Notes under the pieces: model-generated
The model's database searches: none
What the model was told of the DNA's origin: nothing
The model's input: the letters and a program-made list of their open reading frames with translations, nothing else
Shown: positions 7,329-16,385 of the stretch, in pieces
Layout: every line of letters begins with the position of its first letter
Numbering within the stretch: the first letter of the stretch is position 1
Program-made: the position numbers and the translations under genes
Source: DATAUD01 sp036268455
Lineage (GTDB): Bacteria; Verrucomicrobiota; Verrucomicrobiia; Limisphaerales; Palsa-1400
Reading direction: 5' to 3'
NCBI GenBank assembly: GCA_036268455.1
Contig: DATAUD010000009.1
Span: 219,228 to 283,227 of the forward strand
Length of the DNA stretch: 64,000 bases

Positions 7329-8743
7329 AAAGAATGGCGGTTTTTCCGACATTTCCTTGTAAACCGAATCGCCGGGCCAATCCAGCGCGATACCACCAAG
7401 ATCCCAATCGCGCCCAAAAGCCATGCTCCGAGCTGTTTTGTGGGTATCGGCACCACCACCGCTGTCAAAAAGAAAAGGGCCAAAGTCCCCAAAAGCCAGG
7501 CGGCCCCCGCCGCCCGCGCGTTGCGCGGCTTGCAGAACCCCCAAACCTTTCGCAGTAGCAACCCCAAATTGTAGGCCGCGCATTTGAGGGTGTGCATTTT
7601 GCTGACGTTGACTTGGCCCCGCACCCAGGTGCGCCGTCCTCCTCCCGTTTCGCACACATGGGCAAAGGTTCTTTCGCATCGTTCGCTGCGCCAGCGGTTG
7701 AGTCGCCGGCCTTTCTGGCTTCGCAACCGTTGACGGTTGGCCCGGAAGGCGGCTTGATGCTCCTCCGGTTTGTCTGTCCAGCGCCGGCTTTTATGCCGCC
7801 GTTCCGGGATGTAAGTGCGCACTCCTTGCTGCCGCAAGTCGGCCAAGAGGCCGTTGTCATGATAGCCCTTGTCCATGATGGTTTCTTCAATCTCTTGTGG
7901 ACTGCCAGCCAGAACCAGATTGGCCTCCGCCAGACTCAAGGTGTCGGGCGCACTCTGCGGATCGGACTTGTCGGCGAAGGTGACTGTCGCGGCCACAATG
8001 GCCTCAGTCACCACGTCCACCGCGTGCTCAGCCTTGTAGGCCAAGTGCGTTCGCCCGTCCTTCATCTTGGCAATGCGGCTGTCCGGGTCGGAGGGGCTTT
8101 GCCAGACCTGATTGGAGACTTTCTTTTCCGGGCGGTTGCGGTCCAACCGCCGCAAGTCTTCTTCCGTCGGGTTTTCGATCCCGTCGGCTTTGGCCAGGCC
8201 CTGGAGATATTCCTTCCAGTTTTCCCCGGTGTCTTTGCGCACGATGGTTTTCATGGCGGCGTTGGCTTCCAAGGTGGTGGCGTCGATGGCGACGGACTTG
8301 CCCCGCAACAGGCCCTGGTCTTCCAGCAGGCGCAAGACCCAGACAAAGACCTGGTCATAGACCGATTCGGGCAGGCGCTGGCGGATGATCGTCATGGAGG
8401 CGTGGACCGGCGTGGCTTCGGTCAAACTTACACCCAGAAAGGTGCGCAGAGCCAGGCTGTCGGCGCACCGCCAGGCGATGCCACGCTGGCTTTCCAGACC
8501 CTCGAAGTAGCCCATCAGCACCATGCGAAAATAGACGCCGGGCGGGATGCCGGGCCGTCCGCCTTCCCTGTAATAAGGGGCGCAGAGCTTCTCGACGAAC
8601 TCGTCAAAGCCCGCCTCAGCCAGCACCTGGTTGAGCTTGGTGTAGAAGGGATGCCCGGGGCCGCTGACGACCTGCGCGGCGGAAATGAACATCTCCTCCT
8701 GCTTGGGAATGCGTTTGCCAATAGCCATGTTCATCAGACGCAC
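7316..8743 (-). CDS. IS1182-type DDE transposase
   Basis: 475 residues (GTG at 8743; ATGs at 8734 and 8728 are also possible starts). It has the N-terminal DUF772-like domain (GRPGIPPGVYFRMVLMGYFEG) and the DDE triad: first Asp in VAIDATTLEAN, second in MDKGYHDNG, and Glu in SERCERTFAHVCE, all in the order of IS1182/IS5-type enzymes. The C-terminal tail is unusual, with two hydrophobic stretches (AAWLLGTLALFFLTAVVV and LGAWLLGAIGILVVS). The stop codon TAG is not inside the element but is supplied by the CTAG target duplication at 7316-7319. The gene is intact and may be active. Confidence 0.92.
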   Translation of the reverse strand: MRLMNMAIGKRIPKQEEMFISAAQVVSGPGHPFYTKLNQVLAEAGFDEFVEKLCAPYYREGGRPGIPPGVYFRMVLMGYFEGLESQRGIAWRCADSLALRTFLGVSLTEATPVHASMTIIRQRLPESVYDQVFVWVLRLLEDQGLLRGKSVAIDATTLEANAAMKTIVRKDTGENWKEYLQGLAKADGIENPTEEDLRRLDRNRPEKKVSNQVWQSPSDPDSRIAKMKDGRTHLAYKAEHAVDVVTEAIVAATVTFADKSDPQSAPDTLSLAEANLVLAGSPQEIEETIMDKGYHDNGLLADLRQQGVRTYIPERRHKSRRWTDKPEEHQAAFRANRQRLRSQKGRRLNRWRSERCERTFAHVCETGGGRRTWVRGQVNVSKMHTLKCAAYNLGLLLRKVWGFCKPRNARAAGAAWLLGTLALFFLTAVVVPIPTKQLGAWLLGAIGILVVSRWIGPAIRFTRKCRKNRHSLTGC

Positions 8744-8803
8744 GAGGACGAAATTTGTTCAGTCAAATATACAGAATATTTGGTCGAGTTTTTAAACGGG
8801 CTG
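7320..8803 (-). mobile_element. IS1182-like insertion sequence in the 3' end of jetC
   Basis: A 1,484-bp element with terminal inverted repeats: CAGCCCGTT at 7320-7328 and AACGGGCTG at 8795-8803 (9 perfect bases, about 13 of 15 when extended). CTAG is duplicated at 7316-7319 and 8804-8807. It carries one transposase gene reading the same way as jetABCD. Insertion replaced the last residues of JetC with a tail read from the element (AARLKTRPNILYI, stop at 8763). The perfect duplication and exact frame reconstruction suggest a recent event. Confidence 0.93.
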
Positions 8804-10187
8804 CTAGGTGTTCACGCACTTCTTCCACCGATACGGTGCGGACTGTTGAAACCTGTGTTGTCGGATTGAGCGTCAGATGGTAGCTCGACACAAATGGTTC
8901 GACCACACGGGCGCGGGCATCAAACGGACAGACAATGAGCAGTTGCAAATGGAATTGGGCGAACAAATGAAGCGCGTAACGTGAATTCGTCTCATCAGAG
9001 CGCGAAAACATTTCGTCCACGACAACGAATCGGAACGACTGCGGATTTTGCCGGTCTTTAGCGATGCCGTATTGGTAGGCTACCGCAGAGGCGAGAATGG
9101 TGAATGCCAGTTTCGCTTTCTGGCCGCCTGACTTGCCGCTGGTATCCTCGTAAATGTTTTCCTGCTTTCCGCTTTCCCGGTCGCGTTCCTCCACCGCGAA
9201 CGAAAGCCAGTTACGCGTGTCCGTAACCTTGGCTGACCAATCGGGCTTCTCTCGAAAAAGGTCAATTAAATCACTGATCCGCTGGAATGCGTTTTCGCGC
9301 GCTGCTCCATCGGGAGCAAGGCCGTATTCGAGACAACCTTTGAGTCGCCCACGGAAATTGCGGATGTCCGGGTCGGTCGTCTGGTTCGCGCGTATGGCGA
9401 TGTAAGTTCGAGGCGAATACTCGATACCTTTCAAAGTGCCGTTAAGATGGTCAATCTTGCTCTGAATTCCCTCGCAATGTTCGTCAAGTGTGTCTTGAAA
9501 CTTTACGATATGCACCAGTACATCACGACTCATCAATTCCTGAAACTTCTGGTCATGGCGCGGTAAATCATCGCGCCGCACATTCTCCTCGAAACGAAGA
9601 AAATCGGGAATGAATTCTTCTCCGGCGTTGAGATCAGCCTTCAGGTCGGGAAATTCGCCAAGGAAATGCCCCATCAAGCGTGTCGTGGAATCCACGACTT
9701 TTCCACGATTGTTGCCAAGTTCGATGAGTTGGTTGCCGAGAATTGTTTCCGTCTTATGAAGGGTTACGGATGCGCTGGCAATGGTCAGTTCCGATCCACC
9801 CAGCAACGGTGTGACGGCCGTATCGAAAGCGGCAAGATCAACCTCTTTGTAGGCTGCCAAGGTAGCTTCACATTCGGCCAGGCGGCGATTGTCCTCTTGT
9901 TGGCGGCTTTCAAGTCCGCCGCGCTTGCCCGCCGTTTCAGTTTTCGTCGCATCCAGCGAGTTGATTTGTTTCTCAACTTCATCAAGCTGTTGGCGCAGTT
10001 GTTTTATTTTGTCCGAGCTTTGCTCCAAATCGCGCTTCTGCTGCTCCAATTCTTCCCGTCTGGCCGCTGCTGATCGCCAGTCAATTTCGGTAAATAGACG
10101 AAATCCTTGCAATCGTCCAGCGTGTGCCGCACGCGCGGTGGCGGCTTTTTGACGGCGCTCAGCATCATTTATGATTGTCGCCTGATT
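8763..10187 (-). pseudogene. jetC: JetC C-terminal fragment (SMC-like ATPase, Wadjet)
   Basis: Continuation of jetC after an in-frame TAA at 10188-10190. The reading frame is open from the stop onward (NQATIINDAERRQKAATA...), so nothing is shifted. It holds the coiled-coil return strand, the ABC signature SGGQKAKLAF, and Walker B FVVVDEMFSRSDE (the catalytic Glu is in DEMF). These are the C-terminal head elements of the SbcC/MukB-like JetC ATPase. A TTG at 10112 could start a separate 449-residue polypeptide, but I see no ribosome-binding site for it. The original last residues are replaced by 13 codons read from the IS. In trans, N- and C-terminal heads could in principle reassociate, though this is speculative. 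Confidence 0.9.
8795..8807. repeat. IS right end: terminal repeat plus CTAG duplication
   Basis: AACGGGCTG followed by CTAG, the exact reverse complement of the left end. CTAG is palindromic, so the duplication sequence looks the same on both strands. Confidence 0.9.
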
Positions 10188-12125
10188 TTAGGCGGCAATA
10201 GCCAACTGGTTTTGCTCATCTTCCAATCGCTTAATTTTTTCGCGATTTGACCAGCCAAGAATGTGATTGCGCGGGTCGTTGATGGCGGTGCTATCATCTT
10301 TGATGTGCCGCGTCCCGGCAGACCGAATCAAGCCCTGCATCGTCAGGGCGAAACCGGACGCGTTTTCAAATTCCTCAATGTTTTCACAGCAACGGTAATT
10401 GAAATGGGTTCGCAATTCGCTTTCCACCCACCGTGAAAGCGGATGTCCCTCTTTCAATTGCATCCGCTCAATGACGCGCCCCTTGTCGTGCGATGGCTGG
10501 AAGCTTGGCACGTCCCTCGGCACGCGATGGTAAACCACACGCCCACGAAGGTCGTTGTCGTTGATGAAACGGTTGACGCGCGAATAGAGATGTTCGGGCA
10601 CGAGCAGTGACAGACCAAAACCGCGCAAGAGACGTTCGAGAGCGCCGCGCCACTGCTTGTGGTATTCCTGCCTTACGTCCATCAACTCGCCAGCAAAAGG
10701 CAGGTCGGCCACATCAACGCCCGCACCTTGCGCGATAACCAAACGCATTCGCCGCTGCATTTCAGGGATCAAATCAGGTCGGTTACGAAGTGATTTCAAT
10801 TCATCCTCCAGGCCAGCGTGCAATACACGCAGACGCCCGAATTCTTGTTCTGCTGTTGCCTTTTCGTTTGCCGAAGCGGTGATGATGTCGCTTTGTTTTC
10901 TCTGCTCGGATTCCGCCCATTTTTGCAATTCATGGAATTCCGGATCGGTGCTGATTTCCTCCTTCAACCCAAGTTCGCCAAGACACTTTTGATACTGTCC
11001 GGCCAGCAATTTGCGCTCCAGTTCCATTTTGGCGGCGGTGGTAAGCTCGCCCTGCACGCGCTCCAGTTCTTTTCCAACCTCGTCGTTGGTGATGGCCTGT
11101 TTGAGCGAAAATTCCTGTTGTTTGAGTTCTTCGAGATTGTTCGTGAGATTTTTAATCTCTATATCGAATACACGAACTTGCTCGGCCAGCGATGCAAGTT
11201 CAGTTTCCAACAACGCCTTGAGCCGAACGGCAAGGCAAGCGGGCAAAGTCTCGCGAAGGTGTTTCGTCGCACCAAGCTGTTCGTCATACTTTGAAATCTC
11301 AGACGCTTTTTCCACAACGGGCTGGAGTAGTGCCAATTGCCTCTTTGCTGTTTGAATCGCGTCCCGGCACGCTTTCAGGTCTTGGTAATGATGTTCCAGT
11401 CGGTCCACCAGTTCTTTGGCGTCCAGCTTTTCGAGCATGTGGTCGCGGATGAAACCGCTGACGTTGGTGATTTCCTTGATCGCGACCGTCTGGCTGAACA
11501 AGGCTAGGGTTGTTGTGGATTCCATCCGCAGGTAGCGGAAGACTTTTTCGGCGTATTCCCCAAAACTGTCCTCGACTTCAAAGCCACGTTGACGAAGTGC
11601 TTTTTTCCACGTCCGCGATTCGCCAAGCCCGTCGAAATCTTTCTGAATGGCACGCGCGCTTCGCGCCAAAAGAAAGAGTTTTCTCACATCGTCGTCTTGA
11701 ACCCAAAGAAGCTGTGCCAATGTGATGGCCTCGCCGGTTGCTGTGTTTGTAAAAGCAGCCAGCAGAATTGAGGGTGGTCCGCCGGGTTTGCGGAGAAATT
11801 TGGTCTGCGCGCGCGACTCGTCGGATTCGCTTTGACTGCCATAAGCGCCGAGAACATACGTTTTCTCGTCGCGTTCCTTTTTCTTCGCACCGCCTGCGGA
11901 CAAATTGTAATTCCGCTTCATTTTGGGGACGAGCAATGTGAGGAGAGCGTCCACGAGCGTGGATTTGCCGCTGCCGTTCTCGCCGATCAGCAATGCCGTT
12001 TGCCCCGCTGGGTCGAGAATATGAACCTTTTCGTGAAAAGTTCCCCAATTGCGGACTTCAAGCCGTTGCAGGCGAAAGCCTGGCGACAAAATCGTATTAC
12101 TGTTGGTTGTCGCGTGTGTTGACAT
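10188..12125 (-). pseudogene. jetC: JetC N-terminal fragment (SMC-like ATPase, Wadjet)
   Basis: Starts at the ATG at 12125, overlapping jetB by 29 bases. It encodes 645 residues ending LEDEQNQLAIAA, then TAA at codon 646. The N-terminal head has Walker A LLIGENGSGKSTLVDALL near residues 31-48. This is followed by a long coiled coil and the hinge-region motif AGTRHIKDD plus NHILGWSNREKI, which is usual for Wadjet JetC. JetC drives loop extrusion in the JetABC complex that senses circular plasmid DNA. Family members are about 1,100 residues, and joining both fragments and the severed tail gives 1,120. The single in-frame TAA therefore looks like a point mutation or sequencing error, not a gene boundary. 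Confidence 0.9.
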
Positions 12126-12636
12126 GGGCTTCAAGTTGTTCGCGTAGCGCCTTCAATGTATCGGCTGGAAAACGGGCCTTAATGACGCGCCGCACTTCGT
12201 AGCGCTCGTCGTTTTCAGCACCGGACAATTTGCGGAGCAATCCAATTTCTTCGGCTTTGTTGATGTATCCCTCAATGCGTTTGTCCGTCTTAATCTCGTC
12301 ATTGCTTCCTGGAAAAAAAGGTGCGATGAGTTGTAAGATTTCCTCCTTTCGCAAAACAAGCCGGCTTTCGTCGTGAACTTTTTCATCAAACTGAAGGAGT
12401 TGTTCTCGCAATACCACACCAACTACGGCAACACCCTTGGTCAGTTTGTCGCGACGGAACAAACGCGGGAATCCGGCGCTGTCCTCTTGGTCAGCTTGCT
12501 TGAGATACGCGAAACCGTCTTCTTCGTGAACGACAAGGTTGAGGCCGATTTCCTGAAAATAGTTTTCGATGTGCTGGCGATACCGCAACAAAGCCGCCCA
12601 CAACTCAGCCTCGTCCGAATAAATGGCGTCTTGCAA
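12097..12636 (-). CDS. jetB: Wadjet subunit JetB (DUF4194, MukE-like)
   Basis: 179 residues from a TTG at 12636. The body (DEAELWAALLRYRQHIENYF, VVHEEDGFAYLKQ, LRREEILQLIAPFF-like helices, KIEGYINKAEEIGLL-like winged-helix end) matches the DUF4194 JetB family, the MukE/kite-like partner of the SMC complex. The frame is open upstream to a stop at 12688 (NPVKSFPSAPVKVRLLQ precedes it) but has no ATG or GTG. The ATG at 12691, which overlaps the jetA stop as ATGA and would be the natural start, is one base out of frame. The gene may therefore start weakly at TTG or carry a one-base indel near its 5' end. The product class is sure; the start is not. Confidence 0.85.
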   Translation of the reverse strand: MQDAIYSDEAELWAALLRYRQHIENYFQEIGLNLVVHEEDGFAYLKQADQEDSAGFPRLFRRDKLTKGVAVVGVVLREQLLQFDEKVHDESRLVLRKEEILQLIAPFFPGSNDEIKTDKRIEGYINKAEEIGLLRKLSGAENDERYEVRRVIKARFPADTLKALREQLEAHVNTRDNQQ

Positions 12637-12687
12637 TAGCCGGACTTTGACGGGGGCAGACGGAAACGATTTGACCGGGTTCGGTGT

Positions 12688-13869
12688 TCATGTGTTGGAG
12701 AAAACAATTTGCGGCACACGATAGCGGCGCTCCCTTTGACCGGGAATTTCAATCAAATCAAAAGCATCAAATACCATATGCGGCCCGTCAGACTCGGCGA
12801 TGAATAAATAGGCAAGTACCTCCAAAATCCCGTTGCGTGGCGGTCGAAGTTCAAGTAATTCCGACAAGGAAATCTGGAGTCGTGTTTGCAAACAATCCCG
12901 GATGTTTTGACGCAGTCGCTCAAAGTCCACAGGGTGCAGACGCAAAAATGCCTCCAATGTTTCGCGATAATCACCGCCTTCACTGACTTCAAGACTGCCT
13001 CCAAACTCGACGCTCTCCGGCGGCGTCCAAGATGCTTTTGACATGAGCGAGGAGAGAATGGCGCTGGTGTCCATGTCGAGCAATTCGGTCTGCGGCGGCA
13101 AATCCCGAGTGCGATGAGCCAGCGCCTTGATTTCTTGGATCAAGCGGCCCACCTCCCGTCGCTCCGCCGATTCACGCACATCAAGCACCCGGCGAAGCTG
13201 CGCCACGAGCCGTTCGTTGGAAGCAACCACTTTGTCGCCTTCGGCACGGAGGTTTGACTGCAATTTCCGTAACAACACATCGCCTCGTAATTCATCTGCC
13301 AATGTTGGAAGCGCGTAGGCCGCTTCAACCAGTTCGACAAATTGTCGGCGACGTTCCGGTGCAAGTAGAAAATCCCAAAAGGCATAGAAGCTCTGCCCTT
13401 GGCTAGATTCGCGAAGTCTGTCTTGGGCATCAAGCGTCTGGCTGACAATCCCGCCACGAGTGGCCGTCGTGTCAGTTTGTCGAATCGCTATCTCCTCCGT
13501 AACGGTCCGAAAGTGTCGTTCAACTTCACGAAAATCGCCGAGCAGTTGGCGCGCAATTTCAAGGAGGTTTTGAAACCGCTCGTTGATTTGGGTTGCGGTG
13601 TAAACCGGCACGACGCCCGTGCGCTCAATCTCCTCAATTTGTTGTTGAATGCGCGCCTGTTCGTCCCGCAGGCGCTGAATTCGCACGTCCGATTCTCGTG
13701 TTGAGTTTTCGACGATTTCAGCGAGTGTTCCGGCAAGGTTCTTAAATTTGGATTCAGTGCCAACGTGGGGACGCGGTTTGAGAGAATCAAGCCATTGGAA
13801 CACGCGCTCAATTTCTGGCGTCAGTTCGTATGCCGGCTCGTCGCTGTCCACTGGTTGAAATCGGTGAAC
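12688..13869 (-). pseudogene. jetA: JetA C-terminal fragment (DUF3375, Wadjet)
   Basis: Frame continuation of jetA after an in-frame TAA at 13870-13872. It begins VHRFQPVDSDEPAYELTPEIERVFQWL and ends QRERRYRVPQIVFSNT. A GTG at 13851 could start a 387-residue product. The sequence matches the middle and C-terminal parts of DUF3375, the kleisin-like JetA subunit (MukF analogue), including coiled-coil and winged-helix portions. Only the first 84 residues are cut off. The stop overlaps the ATG at 12691 as ATGA. With the upstream fragment the gene is 478 codons before the stop, the usual JetA length. Confidence 0.9.
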
Positions 13870-14124
13870 TTAGGCATGTTCTCCATCTGCCCACTCCGCC
13901 AAATAATCCTTCGCCGAGCGACCACTATTGAATTCACCAGCGTCACGCAGTTCTTCGATCTCGGCTTCAAGCAATGCGCGCAGACGGCTCTCCGTTACAA
14001 CAGGATGATGCTCGCGCTTGAAGGCGGCGAACAACACGGCCAGCACCAGCGACGAGTTTTCCGCCCGCAACAATCGAAGTGTTGGCGACTGCTTGAACTG
14101 TAATTGCAGATCGGTGTAGTTCAC
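13870..14124 (-). pseudogene. jetA: JetA N-terminal fragment (DUF3375, Wadjet)
   Basis: Starts at the GTG at 14124 (MNYTDLQLQFKQSPTLRLLRAENS) and runs 84 codons to AKDYLAEWADGEHA, then TAA at codon 85. The start and the AKDYL..WAD motif align with the N termini of intact JetA proteins, where the chain continues with G/W-L-R-x-F/Y. That is what the downstream frame reads after the stop (VHRF). An AGGAGG lies 27 bases upstream of the GTG, too far for standard use. It is the first gene of the Wadjet operon, 186 bases from the convergent-side integrase end. Confidence 0.85.
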
Positions 14125-14310
14125 AGTTTATATCAACAGTGGCTATTCCCACCTCCTATATCAGAATCGCTTGGACAAATACAGTCCAACTTCCCAATTA
14201 AGAAAACCCGTCATAGCAACGCCCGATTGCCTACAGATTTGCTGTGCTTGCAACCAATAAACGGGCATTCCCTCCAAACCAGTTCAATTCTTTGGGCGCT
14301 CTGTCGGATG

Positions 14311-15786
14311 TCAACTTACTTTCAATTCGCCTTCCACCTGTTTCGGCTGAGTCTTGCCCATGAGTTTAACCAGCGTTGCCTCAGGGATACGCTCGCCGAA
14401 TTCCTCCTTGAGCGATTGCCGGTCAGCAAGCTCGTCTGGAAAAACTTCTCGATTCATCGCGTCTTTGGCGCAAGCATGAAACTTGTCCTGTGGAATAATT
14501 TGAACTTCCTCGTTCAACTGGCCCCAAAAGACTTCAAGTGCGTTTTTGGATGCCCACCACGGGTAGGCGTATTTCGCTTTGGCTTGGGCTATTGCCTTCT
14601 TTCCGGCCACGTCTGCTGAAACGACCTCGCTGCATTGAGACGGAGCCGCTGGCGGCGATGGAACATCATTCACCAATCCCTCGGTGAATACGACCTTCTG
14701 AGCCATATTAGCGGAATGTTGATCGCGCAGGTGACCGTAGGTTTTCATCGCAAGCGCTCCTCCGTCTTTGTGACCGAGCCAGCGGGAAACCGTGGGGATG
14801 TCCACCCCGGATTCGATGCAACGAGTGGCAAACAGATGGCGCAAGTCGTGATGAGTGAAACGAGCGACGCCGAGTGTTTTGCAAGCCGTGTTAATGGCAC
14901 CCTGGCATTCGTGGACACGCATGACGGGGCTGGCCGCGAATTCCTCACGCTCCTTCTGAATCCGTTCGAGCAGGCGGCGCATGTCGGGAATCATCGGGAC
15001 GCGGCGGATTTCCCAATTCTTTGTGCCTGTCGCGGGGTCGCCCAAGATCGTGAGTTCGCCCTTCTCGAAGTCACAGTCCCGGCCATTGACGCGAGCGGCC
15101 TCGCCTTTGCGGCAACCGCTGAAAGCCAAAAACTCGACCAGATCGGCGCAACGGTCGCCATAGCCTCCGTCGGCGTTCCGAATAGCTTCGACGAGTTTCA
15201 AGAACTGGTCCTGGCTCGGAAGATGTAGAAGCTTCTGGCGAATCTTTTTCCGCTTAACGTGGACGACTGGATTGTCATAGCGCGCCCCCGCCTCAACGGC
15301 TATATCCAGAACCAGCTTGAGCGTGCCAACAGTGTTGTTGAATGCCGAGGGGCTGGCCTTCTGGCCAAATCGTGCGGCCCACGAAAGACAATCCGTTTTG
15401 GAGATGCGGGCCACGTCGGTCGCCTCCAGTTCAGGCCACGATCTCAATAGCGCGGAGATTCGTTCCTCGCGATAGACTTTGCTGCGGTCTTTGAGCGAGT
15501 GGTCTCCTTTTAGCCGCTCGCGGTACGTTTCGAGAGCCTGGGAGAAAACCATCTTCCCTCGCGCAACAGCACTGTGTGCGGCAGAGCGTTGCCGTTCCTC
15601 TTTGTGAAAATCGCTCAGGCGCAGTTTGGCGACGCTGATGCGGTCGGTCTTGAGGGACTTCCAAATCAGCTTGCCCCGGACGCGGATTCGGGCATAGTAG
15701 TTCCCTGATTGGACGTGGCGAACCAGGTTCGCCACTGGCGTTTTCTGCCAGCGTGATTCTGTATGATTGGATTGATCGCCTTTCAT
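14311..15786 (-). CDS. Tyrosine recombinase/integrase of the defence island
   Basis: 491 residues from the ATG at 15786 (MKGDQSNHTESRWQK); 14 earlier codons in the frame read as hydrophobic non-coding. The catalytic residues of phage-type integrases are present: Arg226 in SGCRKGEAARV, His323 and Arg326 in HHDLRHLFAT, His349 in WLGHKDGG, and nucleophile Tyr360 in MKTYGHL. An N-terminal SAM-like core-binding domain precedes them. About 120 residues follow the Tyr, longer than usual and rich in charged residues, function unknown. The gene reads away from tRNA-Ser(CGA), 73 bases away, and probably mobilised the island to its left. Confidence 0.92.
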   Translation of the reverse strand: MKGDQSNHTESRWQKTPVANLVRHVQSGNYYARIRVRGKLIWKSLKTDRISVAKLRLSDFHKEERQRSAAHSAVARGKMVFSQALETYRERLKGDHSLKDRSKVYREERISALLRSWPELEATDVARISKTDCLSWAARFGQKASPSAFNNTVGTLKLVLDIAVEAGARYDNPVVHVKRKKIRQKLLHLPSQDQFLKLVEAIRNADGGYGDRCADLVEFLAFSGCRKGEAARVNGRDCDFEKGELTILGDPATGTKNWEIRRVPMIPDMRRLLERIQKEREEFAASPVMRVHECQGAINTACKTLGVARFTHHDLRHLFATRCIESGVDIPTVSRWLGHKDGGALAMKTYGHLRDQHSANMAQKVVFTEGLVNDVPSPPAAPSQCSEVVSADVAGKKAIAQAKAKYAYPWWASKNALEVFWGQLNEEVQIIPQDKFHACAKDAMNREVFPDELADRQSLKEEFGERIPEATLVKLMGKTQPKQVEGELKVS

Positions 15787-15858
15787 GCATATAGTATAGA
15801 ACAGCAGTATAGAAAACGCAAGTCGCAAAATCGAAAAACATCGATTTTACGAGGCGAA

Positions 15859-15948
15859 GGAAGGGTGGCTGAGTGGTTTAAGGCACCTGACTCGAAATCA
15901 GGCTTAGGGGAAACCCTAACGTGGGTTCGAATCCCACCCCTTCCGCCA
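15859..15948 (+). tRNA. tRNA-Ser (anticodon CGA)
   Basis: Acceptor stem GGAAGGG pairs with CCCTTCC, followed by discriminator G and encoded CCA. The anticodon arm CCTGA-CTCGAAA-TCAGG gives anticodon CGA. There is a long variable arm (TTAGGGGAAACCCTAA) as in class II tRNAs, and T arm GTGGG-TTCGAAT-CCCAC. It sits beside the island integrase and is the likely attachment site. Confidence 0.97.
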
Positions 15949-16111
15949 TAAGTTGTTTATTATAAACTATTTAACAATAAACGGTGTGGGGTTCTTATTG
16001 CCAGAGTTTCAGGATTTGCTCGAAGGTCATCCTCGAAAGGAATGAACCCTCGCGCCGTCAGGCAAATTTTTGGCACACCTGCTTCCAGGTTTGTTGCTGC
16101 GGCCTAAGGGT

Positions 16112-16372
16112 TCAGGATTTTTTCGCGTTGCGATTTTTATCCAGTATCCCGAAGAGGATCAGGAGGAACGCGAACAGGCGAATCAAATAAACGTAGGATT
16201 GAAGCTCGTTCGGCATGAACTCTATGCAGAGTCGCTCTAACCCAAGCAGCACGAAAGCAGCCGCGAAAAAACCGAAGATTCGTTCCCCGGTAGCTTTCAG
16301 AAACCGGAAGAAAAACAATGAAATCGCCCATGAGCAAAGGGTGAAAGCGCCGGCTAAGAATGCGTTCAGCAT
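16112..16372 (-). CDS. DUF5985 membrane protein, second copy
   Basis: 86 residues with three predicted membrane segments (FLAGAFTLCSWAISLFFF, GFFAAAFVLLGLERLCI, YLIRLFAFLLILFGILD) and a basic tail. The RxxxxRIFGFF and LxRLFAFLLIL pattern matches small DUF5985 proteins. These usually occur as adjacent pairs behind a small regulator, which is the arrangement here (13 bases after the first copy). The biochemical role is unknown. It is probably an inner-membrane protein that works with its paralogue. Confidence 0.75.
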   Translation of the reverse strand: MLNAFLAGAFTLCSWAISLFFFRFLKATGERIFGFFAAAFVLLGLERLCIEFMPNELQSYVYLIRLFAFLLILFGILDKNRNAKKS

Positions 16373-16385
16373 AAAAAATCCTTCA

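Noticed and set aside
7592..8869. 425-codon plus-strand frame in the IS region
   Set aside because: Antisense shadow of the transposase; it crosses the IS end without a change, and the sequence has no domain signal.
10188..13872. Reassigned TAA codons (alternative genetic code or read-through) to explain jetA and jetC
   Set aside because: Other genes in the window end normally at TAA, and the same operon carries an IS insertion and a suspect jetB start, so decay or sequencing error is simpler.
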